NCBI GenBank assembly: GCA_026931325.1
Contig: JAIXLO010000149.1
Location: forward strand, 1-45,941
Length of the DNA: 45,941 bases
Reading direction: 5' to 3'
From: Chitinophagales bacterium
GTDB lineage: Bacteria; Bacteroidota; Bacteroidia; Chitinophagales; Chitinophagaceae
The position numbers and the translations under genes were made by a program. Below the pieces are notes generated by a model that saw nothing but the letters and a program-made list of their open reading frames with translations, did no database searches and was not told where the DNA came from. Each line of letters begins with the position of its first letter. The first letter of the stretch is position 1. Positions 1-10,300 of the stretch are shown here, piece by piece.

Positions 1-81
1 AATTATATTCTACGAAAGTAAATATTATTATGACTTTATTCTAAATATTTATCAATTTCCATAAAATTCTTCTACTATGTA

Positions 82-89
82 TATTTTTG
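82..89 (+). promoter_or_regulatory. Candidate -7 box of ahcY promoter
   Basis: TATTTTTG matches the Bacteroidota -7 consensus TAnnTTTG exactly and is followed by GCA, as is common in this phylum. It lies 18 nt before the ahcY ATG, giving a very short leader. No exact TTTG -33 box is seen at the usual distance, so the call rests on the -7 element alone. Confidence 0.5.
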
Positions 90-107
90 CAGGCTAAATA
101 ATTTAAT

Positions 108-1433
108 ATGTCAACAATTACAAAAACTATTGATTTTACATTACCCTATAAAGTAGCAGATATTAGTCTTGCTGAATGGGGAAGAAAAGAAATTCGTTTA
201 GCTGAAGCAGAAATGCCAGGTTTAATGAGTATTCGTGCAGAGTATGGAGCATCTCAACCATTAAAGGGTGCAAGAATTGCTGGATGCTTACACATGACTA
301 TTCAAACTGCAGTATTAATAGAAACATTAGTTGCATTAGGTGCAGAAGTAAAATGGAGTAGTTGTAATATTTTCTCTACACAAGATCATGCAGCTGCTGC
401 TATTGCTGCAGCAGGAATTGGTGTCTATGCTTGGAAAGGTCAAACTATTGAAGAGGCTGATTGGTGCATTGAGCAAACTTTATTCTTTGGTAGTGCAGAC
501 AGACCATTAAATATGATTTTAGATGATGGTGGTGATTTGACAAATATGGTGTTTGATAAATATCCTGAACTAATTGCTAATATTAAAGGATTAAGTGAGG
601 AAACAACAACAGGCGTTCATCGTTTATATGAAAGAATGGCAAAAGGTACTTTACCAATACCTGCTATTAATGTAAATGATAGTGTTACAAAATCTAAGTT
701 TGATAATAAATATGGCTGTAAAGAAAGTTTAGTAGATGCTATTCGTAGAGCAACTGATGTAATGTTAGCAGGAAAAGTTGCTGTTGTTGCAGGTTATGGA
801 GATGTAGGTAAAGGCTCTGCAGCTTCATTAGCAGGTGCTGGCTGTAGAGTTATTGTAACTGAGATTGACCCAATTTGTGCTCTACAAGCTGCAATGGATG
901 GTTACGCTGTTAAGAAAATGGAAAATGCTATTAAAGAAGCAGATATTGTTGTTACAACTACAGGATGTAGAGACATTATTCGTGGAGAACATTTTAAAGC
1001 AATGAAAGACAAAACAATAGTTTGTAATATTGGCCACTTTGATATTGAAATTGATATGGCTTGGTTAAATACAAACTATGGTCATACAAAAGATACTATT
1101 AAGCCACAAGTAGATATTTATAATCTTGATGGAAAAGATATTATTGTTTTAGCTGAAGGTCGTTTAGTAAACTTAGGTTGTGCTACAGGGCATCCAAGTT
1201 TTGTAATGAGTAATTCTTTTAGTAATCAAACTTTGGCTCAAATTGAATTATGGACTAATTCTGATAAATATGAAAATAAAGTATATGTATTGCCTAAGCA
1301 TTTAGATGAAAAAGTTGCTCGTTTACACTTAGCAAAAATTGGTGTAGAATTAGAACAACTATCAGCAGAACAAGCAGCTTATTTAGGTATTCCTCAAAAT
1401 GGTCCATTTAAAGCAGAACATTATAGATACTAA
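108..1433 (+). CDS. ahcY: Adenosylhomocysteinase (S-adenosyl-L-homocysteine hydrolase)
   Basis: This cytosolic NAD-dependent enzyme splits S-adenosylhomocysteine into adenosine and homocysteine, removing the product inhibitor of methyltransferases in the activated methyl cycle. The 441-residue length is normal for the family. The dinucleotide-binding motif [10 protein letters not shown] starts at residue 229, the substrate region with DDGGDLTN is near residues 138-145, and the C-terminus ends in the usual KAEHYRY tail that completes the NAD site of the neighbouring subunit. The ATG at 108 follows a TAnnTTTG promoter box by 18 nt. A strong hairpin terminator follows the stop, so the gene is probably monocistronic. 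Nothing looks damaged. Confidence 0.98.
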   Translation: MSTITKTIDFTLPYKVADISLAEWGRKEIRLAEAEMPGLMSIRAEYGASQPLKGARIAGCLHMTIQTAVLIETLVALGAEVKWSSCNIFSTQDHAAAAIAAAGIGVYAWKGQTIEEADWCIEQTLFFGSADRPLNMILDDGGDLTNMVFDKYPELIANIKGLSEETTTGVHRLYERMAKGTLPIPAINVNDSVTKSKFDNKYGCKESLVDAIRRATDVMLAGKVAVVAGYGDVGKGSAASLAGAGCRVIVTEIDPICALQAAMDGYAVKKMENAIKEADIVVTTTGCRDIIRGEHFKAMKDKTIVCNIGHFDIEIDMAWLNTNYGHTKDTIKPQVDIYNLDGKDIIVLAEGRLVNLGCATGHPSFVMSNSFSNQTLAQIELWTNSDKYENKVYVLPKHLDEKVARLHLAKIGVELEQLSAEQAAYLGIPQNGPFKAEHYRY

Positions 1434-1457
1434 TATTTTAAAAGTTGATATAAAAGG

Positions 1458-1492
1458 AGAGAGGCTATTTTTTAAATAGCCTCTCTTTCTTT
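1458..1492 (+). terminator. Rho-independent terminator of ahcY
   Basis: A perfect 13-bp inverted repeat (1458-1470 with 1474-1486) with a 3-nt loop is followed by a T-rich run. On the minus strand the hairpin is also followed by TTTTA, so it may also stop transcription of the convergent gene ending at 1498. Confidence 0.9.
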
Positions 1493-1497
1493 TTTAA

Positions 1498-1902
1498 TTA
1501 AGGTTTTATATGACATGGAGCACCTTTTTTTGGTCCACCACCATCTTCTGCTCTTTTACAAGGTGAAGGTAATTTATTGTAAGCAGTTTCTTCTGCTTTT
1601 TCGTCATCAGCATCAAAACCTGCATTGTTAATTACTGTTCTTATATCATCAATACTTGCTCTATCTGGTAAATACTTTATTTTTATTTCGCCTTTTAATA
1701 AATTTATTTTCCATTCTAAAATAGCATTCTCTAAAAAAGATTTATTTTCTACTACTAAATATTTTTCTAATTTTTCTGAACACTGCCAACAACGGAGATT
1801 AGCAGATTTTATAATAACCGTTTGAGCTTTGGCACTCATTATTTGTGCATGTAACATGCTACCAACAAAAAAGAAACATAATAAGAAAAATATTTTTTTC
1901 AT
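1498..1902 (-). CDS. Secreted heavy-metal-associated (HMA-like) domain protein
   Basis: The product looks like an exported HMA-fold protein. It starts with a signal peptide (MKKIFFLLCFFFVGS...LHAQ). A CxxC pair in the sequence LRCWQCSEKLEKYL sits where the metal-binding loop of MerP/CopZ-type domains lies, and a beta-alpha-beta continuation ends in a helix with NNAGFDADD, typical of HMA domains. The C-terminal tail has two more cysteines and a histidine (PCKRAED and APCHIKP), which could add metal ligands. An upstream ATG at 1944 would extend the protein by 14 residues, but the ATG at 1902 begins a standard signal peptide and is preferred. Metal identity and partner are unknown. It sits downstream of a small membrane protein on the same strand. 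Confidence 0.75.
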   Translation of the reverse strand: MKKIFFLLCFFFVGSMLHAQIMSAKAQTVIIKSANLRCWQCSEKLEKYLVVENKSFLENAILEWKINLLKGEIKIKYLPDRASIDDIRTVINNAGFDADDEKAEETAYNKLPSPCKRAEDGGGPKKGAPCHIKP

Positions 1903-1936
1903 AACACTCAGTTTTAATAATGAACACAAATAATTT

Positions 1937-2242
1937 TTAAACAAACCAATATTTTAACACTAGTACAAATACTGCATATAAACAAGTAGAAATAAAAATT
2001 CCTTTTGCAGTTTTATCTATATGACCATTGATATATAAAGTAAATATAACAGCATTTGCCAATAAAGAAAAGCTAACCATAGAAGTTATTAACCTTTGTT
2101 CTATACCTAAATACTGAATAAACTCAATTATAGTAAGCCTATTAAAACGATAGTAGTAAAACCCAAACATTCCTACAATGGGTAATATTAATCCTAAAAT
2201 AATACCTAATATTAAACTATCTTTTTTAAAAAAATTAAACAT
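1937..2242 (-). CDS. Small membrane protein, three predicted TM helices
   Basis: A 101-residue hydrophobic protein of a type I recognise only as a generic small Bacteroidota membrane protein. Three membrane segments are visible, at about residues 11-31, 56-72 and 82-100, with a charged loop (RFNRLTIIEF) between the first two. No catalytic motif is seen. It lies 20 nt downstream of secA on the same strand and just upstream of the HMA-like gene, so it is probably transcribed with secA. No function can be assigned. Confidence 0.7.
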   Translation of the reverse strand: MFNFFKKDSLILGIILGLILPIVGMFGFYYYRFNRLTIIEFIQYLGIEQRLITSMVSFSLLANAVIFTLYINGHIDKTAKGIFISTCLYAVFVLVLKYWFV

Positions 2243-2262
2243 ACTATTTTCTTTATTGAACT

Positions 2263-5200
2263 TTATGCTTCCTTACCATGACATGCTTTATATTTTTTGC
2301 CACTTCCACAAGGGCAAGGATCATTTCTTCCTATTTTAGGCCCAACAACAATAGGCTGTTGTTTTACATTAGCACTTGGGTCGTAATAATCATTTTCATT
2401 AGCTGCATAATCACTTCCCTTAGAGTCAATTTCTTCTTTATTTGCTTTCATTTTACTAAGGTCAGTTTTTTGTTGTCTGCCTTCTTTTACTTGTTGTCCA
2501 TCATCTGTAGGAATACTTGCATGACATAAAAATTCAACAATACTTTTATTTACTTCTGCATTCATATTGCTGAATAAATTAAAAGCTTCTACTTTATAAA
2601 TAACCAATGGATCTTTTTGCTCATAAGTAGCGGTTTGTACACTTTGTTTTAAATCATCCATTGCTCTTAAATGTTCTTTCCAAGCTTCATCAATTAAGGC
2701 TAATGTTATATTTCTTTCTAAAGAGTTTACAAGTTCAGTACCATTTGTGTCTAAAACTTTCTGCATTGATGTTAATGCTTGTAAAGTTTTTTTACCATCA
2801 GTAAATGGTACAATAACATTTTCTATGTGATTACCTTGATGTAGCTTAATATTTTTAAATATAGGTAAAGCACTTGTTGCTAATTCTTGTTTTTTACGTT
2901 GATAATTACTTACTGCCTGACTGTATAATTTATCAACCAATACTGTTTCATTAGCTTTGTTTAATTCTTCAGAAGTAATATTAGTATCAATTCCAAAATT
3001 TACAATAGCTGCTAATCTTAAACCTTCATGATCATTTTGAATTTTATAATTTGCAATCAAATCTTCTGCTACACTATAAAAAGCATTATCTAAATCTAAA
3101 GCTAATCTTTCACCAAATAAGGCATGATGTCTTTTTGTATAAATTACAGTACGTTGTTTATTCATTACATCATCATACTCTAATAAACGTTTTCTGATAC
3201 CAAAGTTGTTTTCTTCTACTTTCTTTTGTGCACGTTCAATACTCTTTGTAATCATGCTATGCTGTATCACTTCACCTTCTTTATAACCAGCAAAATCCAT
3301 TACTTTAGCAATACGCTCACTACCAAACATTCTCATCAAATCATCTTCTAATGCTACAAAAAATTGAGAAGAACCTGGATCACCTTGTCTTCCAGAACGG
3401 CCTCTTAACTGCCTATCTACACGTCTGCTTTCATGTCTTTCAGTACCAATAATTGCTAAACCTCCAGCTTCTTTTACTCCTTCTCCTAATTTAATATCTG
3501 TACCACGACCTGCCATATTTGTTGCAATAGTTACAGCACCTGCTAAACCTGCTTCAGCTACTACTTGTGCTTCTCTTGCATGTTGTTTAGCATTTAATAC
3601 ATTGTGTGGTATTTGTTTTTGACGCAACATTCTACTCAATAATTCGCTCACTTCTACAGAGGTTGTACCAACAAGTGTTGGTCTGCCTGCTTCTTTTAGT
3701 TTTACAATTTCATCTATTACCGCACCAAATTTTTCACGTTTAGTTTTATATACTAAATCTTGTTCATCTTTTCTTATTAAAGGATTATTAGTAGGAATTG
3801 AAACTACATCTAATTTATAAATATCCCAAAACTCTGCTGCTTCTGTTTCTGCTGTACCTGTCATACCAGCAAGTTTATGATACATTCTAAAGTAGTTTTG
3901 TAATGTAACAGTAGCATAGGTTTGTGTTGTAGCTTCTATTTTTACATTTTCTTTTGCTTCTATTGCTTGATGCAAACCATCGCTGTATCTACGACCTTCC
4001 ATTATACGACCAGTTTGCTCATCAACAATTTTTACCTGGTCTTCTATTACTACATATTCTACATCTTTTTCAAATAGTGTATAGGCTTTTAAAAGTTGTT
4101 GTGCAGTATGTATTCTATCTGCTTTTACAGAATATTCATTTATTAAATCTTCTTTTTTGCTTAATTTTTCTTCTGTGCTTAAAGTTGTATTATTTTCTAT
4201 TTCTGCTAACAATACACTAATATCTGGTAAAATAAAAAAGTTAGGATCTTCACCAGTTTTGGTAATTAGTTGAATACCTTTATCTGTTAGTTCTACACTA
4301 TTATTTTTTTCATCAATGTAAAAAAACAATTCAGCATCTGCTTTATGCATTTCACGTTGTTGGTCTGCTAAATAATAGTTCTCAGCTTTTTGTAATTTTA
4401 CTCTTATGCCAGGCTCACTTAAAAATTTAATTAATGCAGTATTTTTTGGTAAACCTCTATGAGCTCTAAATAATGCTAAACCTCCATCTTTTGGGTCATC
4501 ATTTCCTTCTGCTATTTTTCTTTTGGCTTCTAATAAAAATTGATTGGTAGCTTTTTTCTGTACTTCAACCAATTTTTCTATACGAGGTTTTAGTTGAAAA
4601 AATTGTTCTGTGCTGGTATCTTTTCCTACTGGTCCACTAATAATTAAAGGAGTTCTTGCATCATCTATCAATACACTATCAACTTCATCTACCATTGCAT
4701 AATGGTGTTTTCTTTGAACCATTTCATCAGGATTATGCACCATATTATCACGTAAATAGTCAAAGCCAAATTCGTTGTTAGTGCCATAAGTTATATCTGC
4801 CATGTAGGCATTTCTTCTTGCAGCAGTATTAGGTTCGTGTTTATCAATACAATCTACAGTAAGCCCTAACCATTCAAATATTGGTCCATTCCATTCACTA
4901 TCACGTTTTGCCAAATAATCGTTTACTGTTACAATATGTACCCCTTCGCCAGCCAAAGCATTTAAGTAAGCAGGTAGGGTAGAAACCAAAGTTTTACCTT
5001 CACCTGTTGCCATTTCAGCAATTTTTCCTTGATGCAAAACTGTTCCACCAATAAGCTGAACATCATAATGCACCATATTCCAAGTTATTTTACCACCAGC
5101 AGCAGTCCAAGAATTTTTATAAATTGATTTTTCACCATCAATAGTTACATAATTTTTCTTTATACTCAATTCTCTATCTAAATCTGTTGCAGTAGAAACA

Positions 5201-5586
5201 ATTTCTGTATTTTTTGTAAATCTGTTGGCAGTTTCTTTAACTACAGCATAAGCTTCAGGTAAAATTTCTTTTAAAACTTCTTCTAATTTTTTATCACGTT
5301 CTTTTTTAAGCTTATCTACCTCTTGATAAATAGTATCTTTTTCCTGAATATTCTCGGCAGATAAAGATTCTGCTTCTTTTTGTTTATTAGCAATTACTTC
5401 ATCAATTTCTTTTAAATAATTTTTTATGCGTTGTTTAAAATCAAAAGTTTTGCTACGCAATTCGTCATTACTAATGTTCTGATACTGGTTGAAATATTCA
5501 TTTATTTTTTTTATAGTTGGCTGTATAGCTGCAATATCTTTTTCACTTTTATTTCCACCCAATAATTTAGATATAATTTTTAGCAT
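2263..5586 (-). CDS. secA: Preprotein translocase ATPase SecA
   Basis: SecA is the motor that drives unfolded preproteins through SecYEG. At 1107 residues this copy has the extended length usual in Bacteroidota. The Walker A motif ATGEGKT is at about residue 193, followed by the DEAD-type box VDEVDSVLID, the helicase motif NMAGRGTDIKLG and the arginine-rich RQLRGRSGRQGDPG. The C-terminal zinc tail has C1091, C1093, C1102 and H1103 (CPCGSGKKYKACHG), which binds SecB or ribosomes in other bacteria. A long insert between the two helicase halves is typical of the phylum. The ATG at 5586 gives a complete N-terminal motor domain. A candidate promoter lies about 180 nt upstream. Confidence 0.98.
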   Translation of the reverse strand: MLKIISKLLGGNKSEKDIAAIQPTIKKINEYFNQYQNISNDELRSKTFDFKQRIKNYLKEIDEVIANKQKEAESLSAENIQEKDTIYQEVDKLKKERDKKLEEVLKEILPEAYAVVKETANRFTKNTEIVSTATDLDRELSIKKNYVTIDGEKSIYKNSWTAAGGKITWNMVHYDVQLIGGTVLHQGKIAEMATGEGKTLVSTLPAYLNALAGEGVHIVTVNDYLAKRDSEWNGPIFEWLGLTVDCIDKHEPNTAARRNAYMADITYGTNNEFGFDYLRDNMVHNPDEMVQRKHHYAMVDEVDSVLIDDARTPLIISGPVGKDTSTEQFFQLKPRIEKLVEVQKKATNQFLLEAKRKIAEGNDDPKDGGLALFRAHRGLPKNTALIKFLSEPGIRVKLQKAENYYLADQQREMHKADAELFFYIDEKNNSVELTDKGIQLITKTGEDPNFFILPDISVLLAEIENNTTLSTEEKLSKKEDLINEYSVKADRIHTAQQLLKAYTLFEKDVEYVVIEDQVKIVDEQTGRIMEGRRYSDGLHQAIEAKENVKIEATTQTYATVTLQNYFRMYHKLAGMTGTAETEAAEFWDIYKLDVVSIPTNNPLIRKDEQDLVYKTKREKFGAVIDEIVKLKEAGRPTLVGTTSVEVSELLSRMLRQKQIPHNVLNAKQHAREAQVVAEAGLAGAVTIATNMAGRGTDIKLGEGVKEAGGLAIIGTERHESRRVDRQLRGRSGRQGDPGSSQFFVALEDDLMRMFGSERIAKVMDFAGYKEGEVIQHSMITKSIERAQKKVEENNFGIRKRLLEYDDVMNKQRTVIYTKRHHALFGERLALDLDNAFYSVAEDLIANYKIQNDHEGLRLAAIVNFGIDTNITSEELNKANETVLVDKLYSQAVSNYQRKKQELATSALPIFKNIKLHQGNHIENVIVPFTDGKKTLQALTSMQKVLDTNGTELVNSLERNITLALIDEAWKEHLRAMDDLKQSVQTATYEQKDPLVIYKVEAFNLFSNMNAEVNKSIVEFLCHASIPTDDGQQVKEGRQQKTDLSKMKANKEEIDSKGSDYAANENDYYDPSANVKQQPIVVGPKIGRNDPCPCGSGKKYKACHGKEA

Positions 5587-5766
5587 AATATTTTTTTTAT
5601 GTAACGAGCAACAGAATATTTATTTTACACCTGTTGCGTCGCACTCTTGTACTTTTTATTAAATGTTCAACTGTTATAAATTACTTGTGTAAAAAACACT
5701 TGTAGTTTGTTTATCAAAAATCTTGCACAAAGAAACTTATGGTCAAATTGGCATTTTTTAGGCTGC

Positions 5767-5774
5767 CAAAGGTA
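5767..5774 (-). promoter_or_regulatory. Candidate -7 box of secA promoter
   Basis: Read on the minus strand this is TACCTTTG followed by GCA, an exact TAnnTTTG match. It would give a leader of about 170 nt before the secA ATG. No exact TTTG -33 box is visible at the right distance. Confidence 0.4.
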
Positions 5775-5865
5775 GCAGATTTTACTAAATAACTTGTACA
5801 GATATTATACTTATTAATAAGTTAAAATATTCAACAATTTATTATTTCAACTGATTATTTATAAA

Positions 5866-5904
5866 AACAAAAATCCTCACATTAAAATTTTTTGTGAGGA
5901 TTTT
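5866..5904 (-). terminator. Terminator of the astacin-like protease gene
   Basis: An 11-bp perfect inverted repeat (5870-5880 with 5894-5904, core ATCCTCAC/GTGAGGAT) lies 20 nt after the stop at 5924. On the minus strand it is followed by a T-rich run. Confidence 0.8.
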
Positions 5905-5923
5905 AAATAGCTCTATAATCTTT

Positions 5924-7141
5924 TTAAAACTTATTCAACATAACACTATTATTAGATAATGAGCCAAGTAATTCTTTCAACTCACCATCCTGCATTAAAA
6001 ATGCTCTAAAATAAACTTTTAGTTTTTTACCAGATATTGTATTTGGCAATTCACTTGCAGGAATAAAAATTTCAAAATTCTTTTTCCCTTTATTAAGAAT
6101 TTCAGTTTGATTAATAGGAAGTTTAACAACCTTAATACAACCTGCTTTATTATTGATATTATAATTATTACTTTGAGTTGGTATAAAATAATTGTTTTCA
6201 TCAACTAACATACATACATAATAAATATCAGCAGGTTTATCAGCACAATTTATACTAAATGAAGGATAGATGCTAATACCTTTTTTTAATGAATTATTTT
6301 CTATTATAGTTTCACCAACATTAGTAATAATTATTCTAGGTACTTTATTGACTCTCTCATTTTTAGGATACAAAGCAGCTATTAAAGCTTTATCACCTTC
6401 AGATAAATCATCATTCCAATCTACATAATAATGATTTTTAGTTTCCCATGGAGAAATAGGATAGTGCATTATTGATTTAGGATCATAAGCTGTACCATTG
6501 GTATAAGAGATATTATATCTTCTAAATAGTTGTGCATCTGTCATTTCTTTACTCCATCCCATCAATCTTTTTCTTGCATAAACAGCTGTACTATCCCATT
6601 GTATGCCTGAAACAGGACTCATGTGTTCATGTATTAATCCTAAAGCATGACCAAATTCGTGCAACACTGTTCTTTTTAAGCTTTTTTCAGTAATTAAATC
6701 TGTTGTATCAAAATGCATCGTAAAATCATTAGGATCTCTCATTAAACATTTTATACCAAGTCCCATTGTTACATGTCCATAGTCTCCTTTTTTATCGCCT
6801 AAATAAACTCTTATTTGAGCATCGCCTTGTTCAATAAAATTAAATTTTATGTTTGCATATTTCATCCATTCGGAAGCATATTTTTTTACTTTATCCTTTA
6901 ATGATTTACTTCCACTTAATATTTTTACATTAATTGTTTTTCCATTATCCCATAAAAAATTATTATCTGCCATACCTCTTGTAGGAGAAGAAGTATCTAA
7001 GGCAAAACTACCTATTGGGTCTGGTGTATTACAGCCTAAGAAATCTTTTTTAATTGCTTTTCTATTTTTTACTTGTGCATTGCTGTTAATAGTCATTGTA
7101 AAGAAACAAGACATTAAAACCAGCCTAAATATTGTTTTCAT
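5924..7141 (-). CDS. Secreted astacin-like (M12A) zinc metalloprotease
   Basis: The protein is an exported zinc peptidase. A signal peptide ends near residue 23 (...NSNAQ). The catalytic consensus HEFGHALGLIHEH occupies residues 161-173, giving three zinc ligands (H161, H165, H171) and the base E162. The Met-turn SIMHYP follows at 223-228, and its tyrosine is the one that acts as the fifth ligand in astacins. Residues 60-260 thus form the protease domain. About 145 C-terminal residues form a beta-rich domain I do not recognise. No obvious inhibitory propeptide is present beyond a Cys at residue 37, which could act as a switch cysteine. It is divergent from the TPR-CHAT gene, with 222 nt between them. 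Substrate unknown. Confidence 0.85.
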   Translation of the reverse strand: MKTIFRLVLMSCFFTMTINSNAQVKNRKAIKKDFLGCNTPDPIGSFALDTSSPTRGMADNNFLWDNGKTINVKILSGSKSLKDKVKKYASEWMKYANIKFNFIEQGDAQIRVYLGDKKGDYGHVTMGLGIKCLMRDPNDFTMHFDTTDLITEKSLKRTVLHEFGHALGLIHEHMSPVSGIQWDSTAVYARKRLMGWSKEMTDAQLFRRYNISYTNGTAYDPKSIMHYPISPWETKNHYYVDWNDDLSEGDKALIAALYPKNERVNKVPRIIITNVGETIIENNSLKKGISIYPSFSINCADKPADIYYVCMLVDENNYFIPTQSNNYNINNKAGCIKVVKLPINQTEILNKGKKNFEIFIPASELPNTISGKKLKVYFRAFLMQDGELKELLGSLSNNSVMLNKF

Positions 7142-7363
7142 ATTTGAATAATTTAGAAAGTAAATTTAATAAGTTTTTTAAATAAAGCTGATACCCTATT
7201 TATGGTATTTTTAAATATTATTTATGTTGATATGATGAATGAAGTTGAAAAATAAAATTAACTTTAAATCTGAGTAAGGTTAGGACATTCCATATACCCA
7301 TTAGAAGGTATTAATTTTTAAAATTAAAAACATACTTTGCAATAGCAATAAAATAGAAAGTTT

Positions 7364-10300
7364 ATGAATAGGATATTTCATTGCTTTTTTATGATAATTT
7401 GTTTAGCATTTATACAAAATAGTATTGCACAACAAATTAATAAACAAGAATCAAATACATGTAAACAGTTAGAAGACAAAGTATATAATTATTTTAAAGC
7501 TAAAAAAATAGATACAGCAATAATTTATGCTAAACAAAATTTAATTTGTATTGAAAAAACTCAAGGCAAAAATAATTTAATATATGCTGATGGATTATTT
7601 GCTTTAGCTATGTTGCATGAATTAAAAAAAAATTATTCTGATGAAGAACCATTATTAAGAGAGGCAATACAAATTGTGAAAAATATAAAAGGAACTGAGA
7701 ATTCTACTTACATACAATACTTAGAAAAACTGATTGATGCTTTTACTAATCAAAAGAAATATGATGAAGCTATTTCCTTAACAAAAGAATTAGTAGAAAT
7801 ATATAAAAAATTGAATGGTACTGAAAATGTTAATTACATTGGAGCAATTCATAGATTAGCCACTTTATATGATAATTCTGATAATTACGAAAAAGCAGAA
7901 GAATTTTATAAAGAAGAATTAGCAATTATCAGAAGGATGAAACTAACTTCTGATCCTGTTTATATTTTAAGGCTATATGATTTCACTTTATTTTATTTAG
8001 ACTATAATGATTATGATAATGCTCTTCCATTATTCAATGAAATAATTTCTATTATTGAAAAAGCACCAAGCTCAACCGACAGAACTATTATTAAGCTAAG
8101 TAATGAGTATATTAGAATAACAAATACTGCTGAATGGTATAGTAAAAAATCCAAGTACTATGCTGCAGAACTTTTGTATAAAATTGCTTTAGCTTTTCAA
8201 AAGAAAGAAGAAACTAAAGATGCAAACTATACTTATGTTTTAAATAAGTTAGCAGGCATTTATTATGAAGAAGGGAAATACAATATTGCTGAACAAACCT
8301 ATAAAGAAATATTGGCTGTTGTAAAACAAACGGAAGGTGTTGGTTTAAACTATGCTATCAACATAAATAACTTAGCAGAAATGTACAGATTGATAGGGCG
8401 TTATCCTGAAGCTGAACCTTTGTATTTTGAAGCAATTAATATTGTAGAAACAAAAACATTTGAAGGAAAAGAACACACAGAGTATGGAGCTTTTATTAAT
8501 AATTTGGCTTTACTGTACAGAGATATGGGTGAATACAAAAATGCTGAACCATTATTTAAAGAGGCGATACAAATAGCTAAAAATAAAAAAGGAACAGAAC
8601 ACAAACATTATGCTGCCAGTTTAGATAATTTGGGTACTTTATATTTTTTAATGGGAAATTATTCTGCTGCTGAAACTTTATATATTGAAGCATATAATAT
8701 CAGAAAAAAAATAAAAGATAAAGAACCAATTTCTTATACAATTAGCCTGATAAGTTTAGGTAATTTGTATAGAAGTATGAGTAATTATACATCTGCTGAA
8801 AATTATTATATTGAAGCAATAAATATTCAAAAGAAAGTATTAGGAGAGGAGCATCCAGATTATGCTGAGAGTCTTAATGACTTAGCAGGTTTGTATGAAG
8901 ATATGGGGCTTTATGCTGATGCAGAAGATTTGTATAAACAAGCATTATCTGTACGTAAAAATATTTTTGGCGAAGAAAGCCCTGCTTATGTAGTAAGCTT
9001 AAATAATTTAGCTGCTTTATACTGGCACACAAAAAAATACACAGAAGCTGAACCACTTTATAAACAATCACTATCAATTCGTAAAAAAATATATGGAGAA
9101 GAAAGCTTAGCTTATGCAACTTCCTTAAATAACTTAGCAGTACTATATGCTGAAATAGGTAATTATTCAGAAGCAGAATCTCTTTATAAACAATCATTAT
9201 CAATTCGTAAAAAACTTCTTGGCACAGAAAATATAAGTTATGCTAATGCACTAAACAACCTTTCTATTTTATATTATGAATCCAATCAATTTTCAAAATG
9301 GAAAGAAATCATACAACCTTCTATTCAAACAGAAAACAACAGTAGTCAAACCTTATTGCAAAATTTTAGTGAAACAGAAAAAGAAACTTATTTAAGTGAT
9401 AACGATTATATGTACAAGATTTATTTATCTATGTTACATCATTTTCAATATAATAAAACCAATAGCTTTTATCAAACTACAACTGCAAAGCAAGGTTGGT
9501 TATTACAAGGCAAACAGTTATTAAATAGTTATGCAGCAAACTCATCTAATGCTTCTGTAAAATCATTATTAACTCAATGGCAAAATACTAATAAGCTTTA
9601 TGCGACAGCCATTCAGATAAGAAAAGATATGCAGGAAGAATATGGTTTAAATGAAGACAGTTTATTCAAGCAAACACAAGCTTTAGAAAAACAATTAATT
9701 GCAGCATTACCAGAATTGCAGAATGTAATAAAAAGTACAGGTTATACTGCTAAAGATGTTTCAGCAAAATTAAAAACTAATGAAGCTGTAATTCAATGGG
9801 TTTCTTTTAAATATTATTCTCAAAAAAAATGGGCAGATACTGTTTTTTATGCTGCATTTATTATAACAAAGAAAGATACAACACCTACATTCATTACTGT
9901 TTTTACTGAAAAACAATTACAAACTTTATTAAAAAATTATCATGGTGCAACAGGAAGAAGTACAATTACAAAACAAGAAAATAAAAATGCAGTAAAAACA
10001 GATGTTGCTTTATATGATTTAATTTGGAAGCCATTATTGCCTTATTTAAAAAATACAACTACTATTTATAATTTACCTGCTGGCTTATTACACAAAGTAA
10101 GTTTTGCAGCCATTACAGACAGCAGTACACAAAAGCAGTTAATAGATATGTATGAGTTGCATCAACTGTTAAGTATTAATGAATTGATAAACCCTTTAAA
10201 AAGTTCTACAAAAAATAAATCTATTATTTTAATGGGTGGTGCAGATTATGATGCTAAAATAAATTCTGTATCAAACAATAATTCTGCATCAACACAACCC

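Larger units (their letters stand above)
5587..5923. other. Intergenic region between secA and the astacin-like gene
   Basis: This 337-nt non-coding stretch holds a candidate minus-strand promoter for secA, a terminator for the gene ending at 5924, and a GC-rich run (5628-5652, CACCTGTTGCGTCGCACTC...) that stands out from the AT-rich surroundings. No credible ORF or RNA gene is visible. Confidence 0.7.

Noticed and set aside
8874-9203. Antisense frames within the TPR-CHAT gene and similar long shadows in secA, smc and sdhA
   Set aside because: They lie opposite strongly conserved coding sequence, have skewed low-complexity composition and no start context or domain.
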